From Agroathelia rolfsii (taxonomy: Eukaryota > Basidiomycota > Agaricomycetes > Amylocorticiales > Amylocorticiaceae), in the NCBI GenBank assembly GCA_018343915.1, contig JABRWF010000002.1, positions 496,001 through 560,000 of the forward strand: a stretch of 64,000 nt of DNA. Direction: 5' to 3'. The notes under the pieces were generated by a model that was not told the origin of the DNA, did not search any database, and saw nothing but the letters and a program-made list of their open reading frames with translations. A program made the translations under genes and the position numbers. Shown in pieces: positions 63,762-64,000 of the stretch (position 1 is its first letter; each line of letters opens with the position of its first letter).

Positions 63762-64000
63762 TTATTTGAGAAAACCCCTTACCAAATGTCCCGCTCCAGG
63801 AATTTTTACGTTTGATGCCCTCGCTGGCCGTCTCCACGCGCGGATCTGTGCCGCCTTGCATCCTTCCTCGCCATATGGCTGCTTGTCTTCACCGGGAAAG
63901 ACCCACCGAAGCTCGATGCGTGGGTCCAGGGTAGATAAGCGTTCCCAGACCTCCTGCATCACCCGCGTTTCTGTGAAGGTGATGCCTTCGAAGAGGCCGG
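63762..64000 (-). CDS. Probable alpha/beta hydrolase, 3' end only (partial)
   Basis: The reading frame runs from the window edge to a stop at 63762. It encodes the C-terminal ~79 residues, beginning GLFEGITFTETRVMQEV and ending IPGAGHLVRGFLK. The GAGHLV motif resembles the loop that carries the catalytic His in alpha/beta hydrolases, and GITFTETRVM with WVFPGED is compatible with that fold. The nucleophile elbow and start lie outside the window. The family call rests mainly on that one motif. Confidence 0.5.
   Translation of the reverse strand, partial: GLFEGITFTETRVMQEVWERLSTLDPRIELRWVFPGEDKQPYGEEGCKAAQIRAWRRPARASNVKIPGAGHLVRGFLK

Overview
This is a nuclear segment from a filamentous basidiomycete, most likely an Agaricomycete that degrades plant cell walls. 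The evidence is dense short introns (mostly 45-80 nt, GT-AG with some GC-AG), three GH10 xylanases of which two carry a fungal CBM1 cellulose-binding module, and a gene complement of basidiomycete type (SET1, HCS1-type helicase, eIF3j, COQ9, PWP1, PEX11, DUR3). Genus cannot be decided from the sequence. I found no rRNA, tRNA, CRISPR or prokaryotic feature.

Layout. 1-8.2 kb: a small NTF2-like gene, a 4.9-kb gene-free stretch, then a divergent pair, a VTC1/DUF202 membrane protein (-) and a type II DnaJ/Hsp40 (+), whose shared promoter holds three CACGTG boxes. 8.2-27.4 kb: xylanase A (+) and, after PWP1 (-), a tail-anchored protein (+), a 3.7-kb gene-free stretch, COQ9 (-) and eIF3j (+), the tandem xylanases B and C (-). 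28.6-36.2 kb: PEX11 (+), a Ser/Lys-rich probable nuclear protein (-) and an AAA/STAND-type ATPase (+). 37.4-41.1 kb: two related F-box-like genes with a PIF/Harbinger-type MITE between them. 41.3-53.5 kb: a DUF1308 protein (-), a 2-oxoglutarate/Fe(II) oxygenase (-), the urea transporter DUR3 (+) and the H3K4 methyltransferase SET1 (-). 54.9-64 kb: two paralogous M20 amidohydrolases (+) on either side of the HCS1/SMUBP2-like helicase (+), and the 3' end of a probable alpha/beta hydrolase (-).

Most genes are unrelated housekeeping loci. The functional theme is duplication: three GH10 xylanases for xylan breakdown, two M20 amidohydrolases and two F-box-like proteins. The gene structures are the most unusual thing here. 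A 2-nt exon is preserved in all three xylanases, other exons are 9, 13, 16, 21 and 24 nt long, and five introns appear to start with GC. These are the features a default gene predictor would most likely get wrong. Exon coordinates were derived by hand from reading frame, splice signals and family similarity; each multi-exon model below sums to a whole number of codons.
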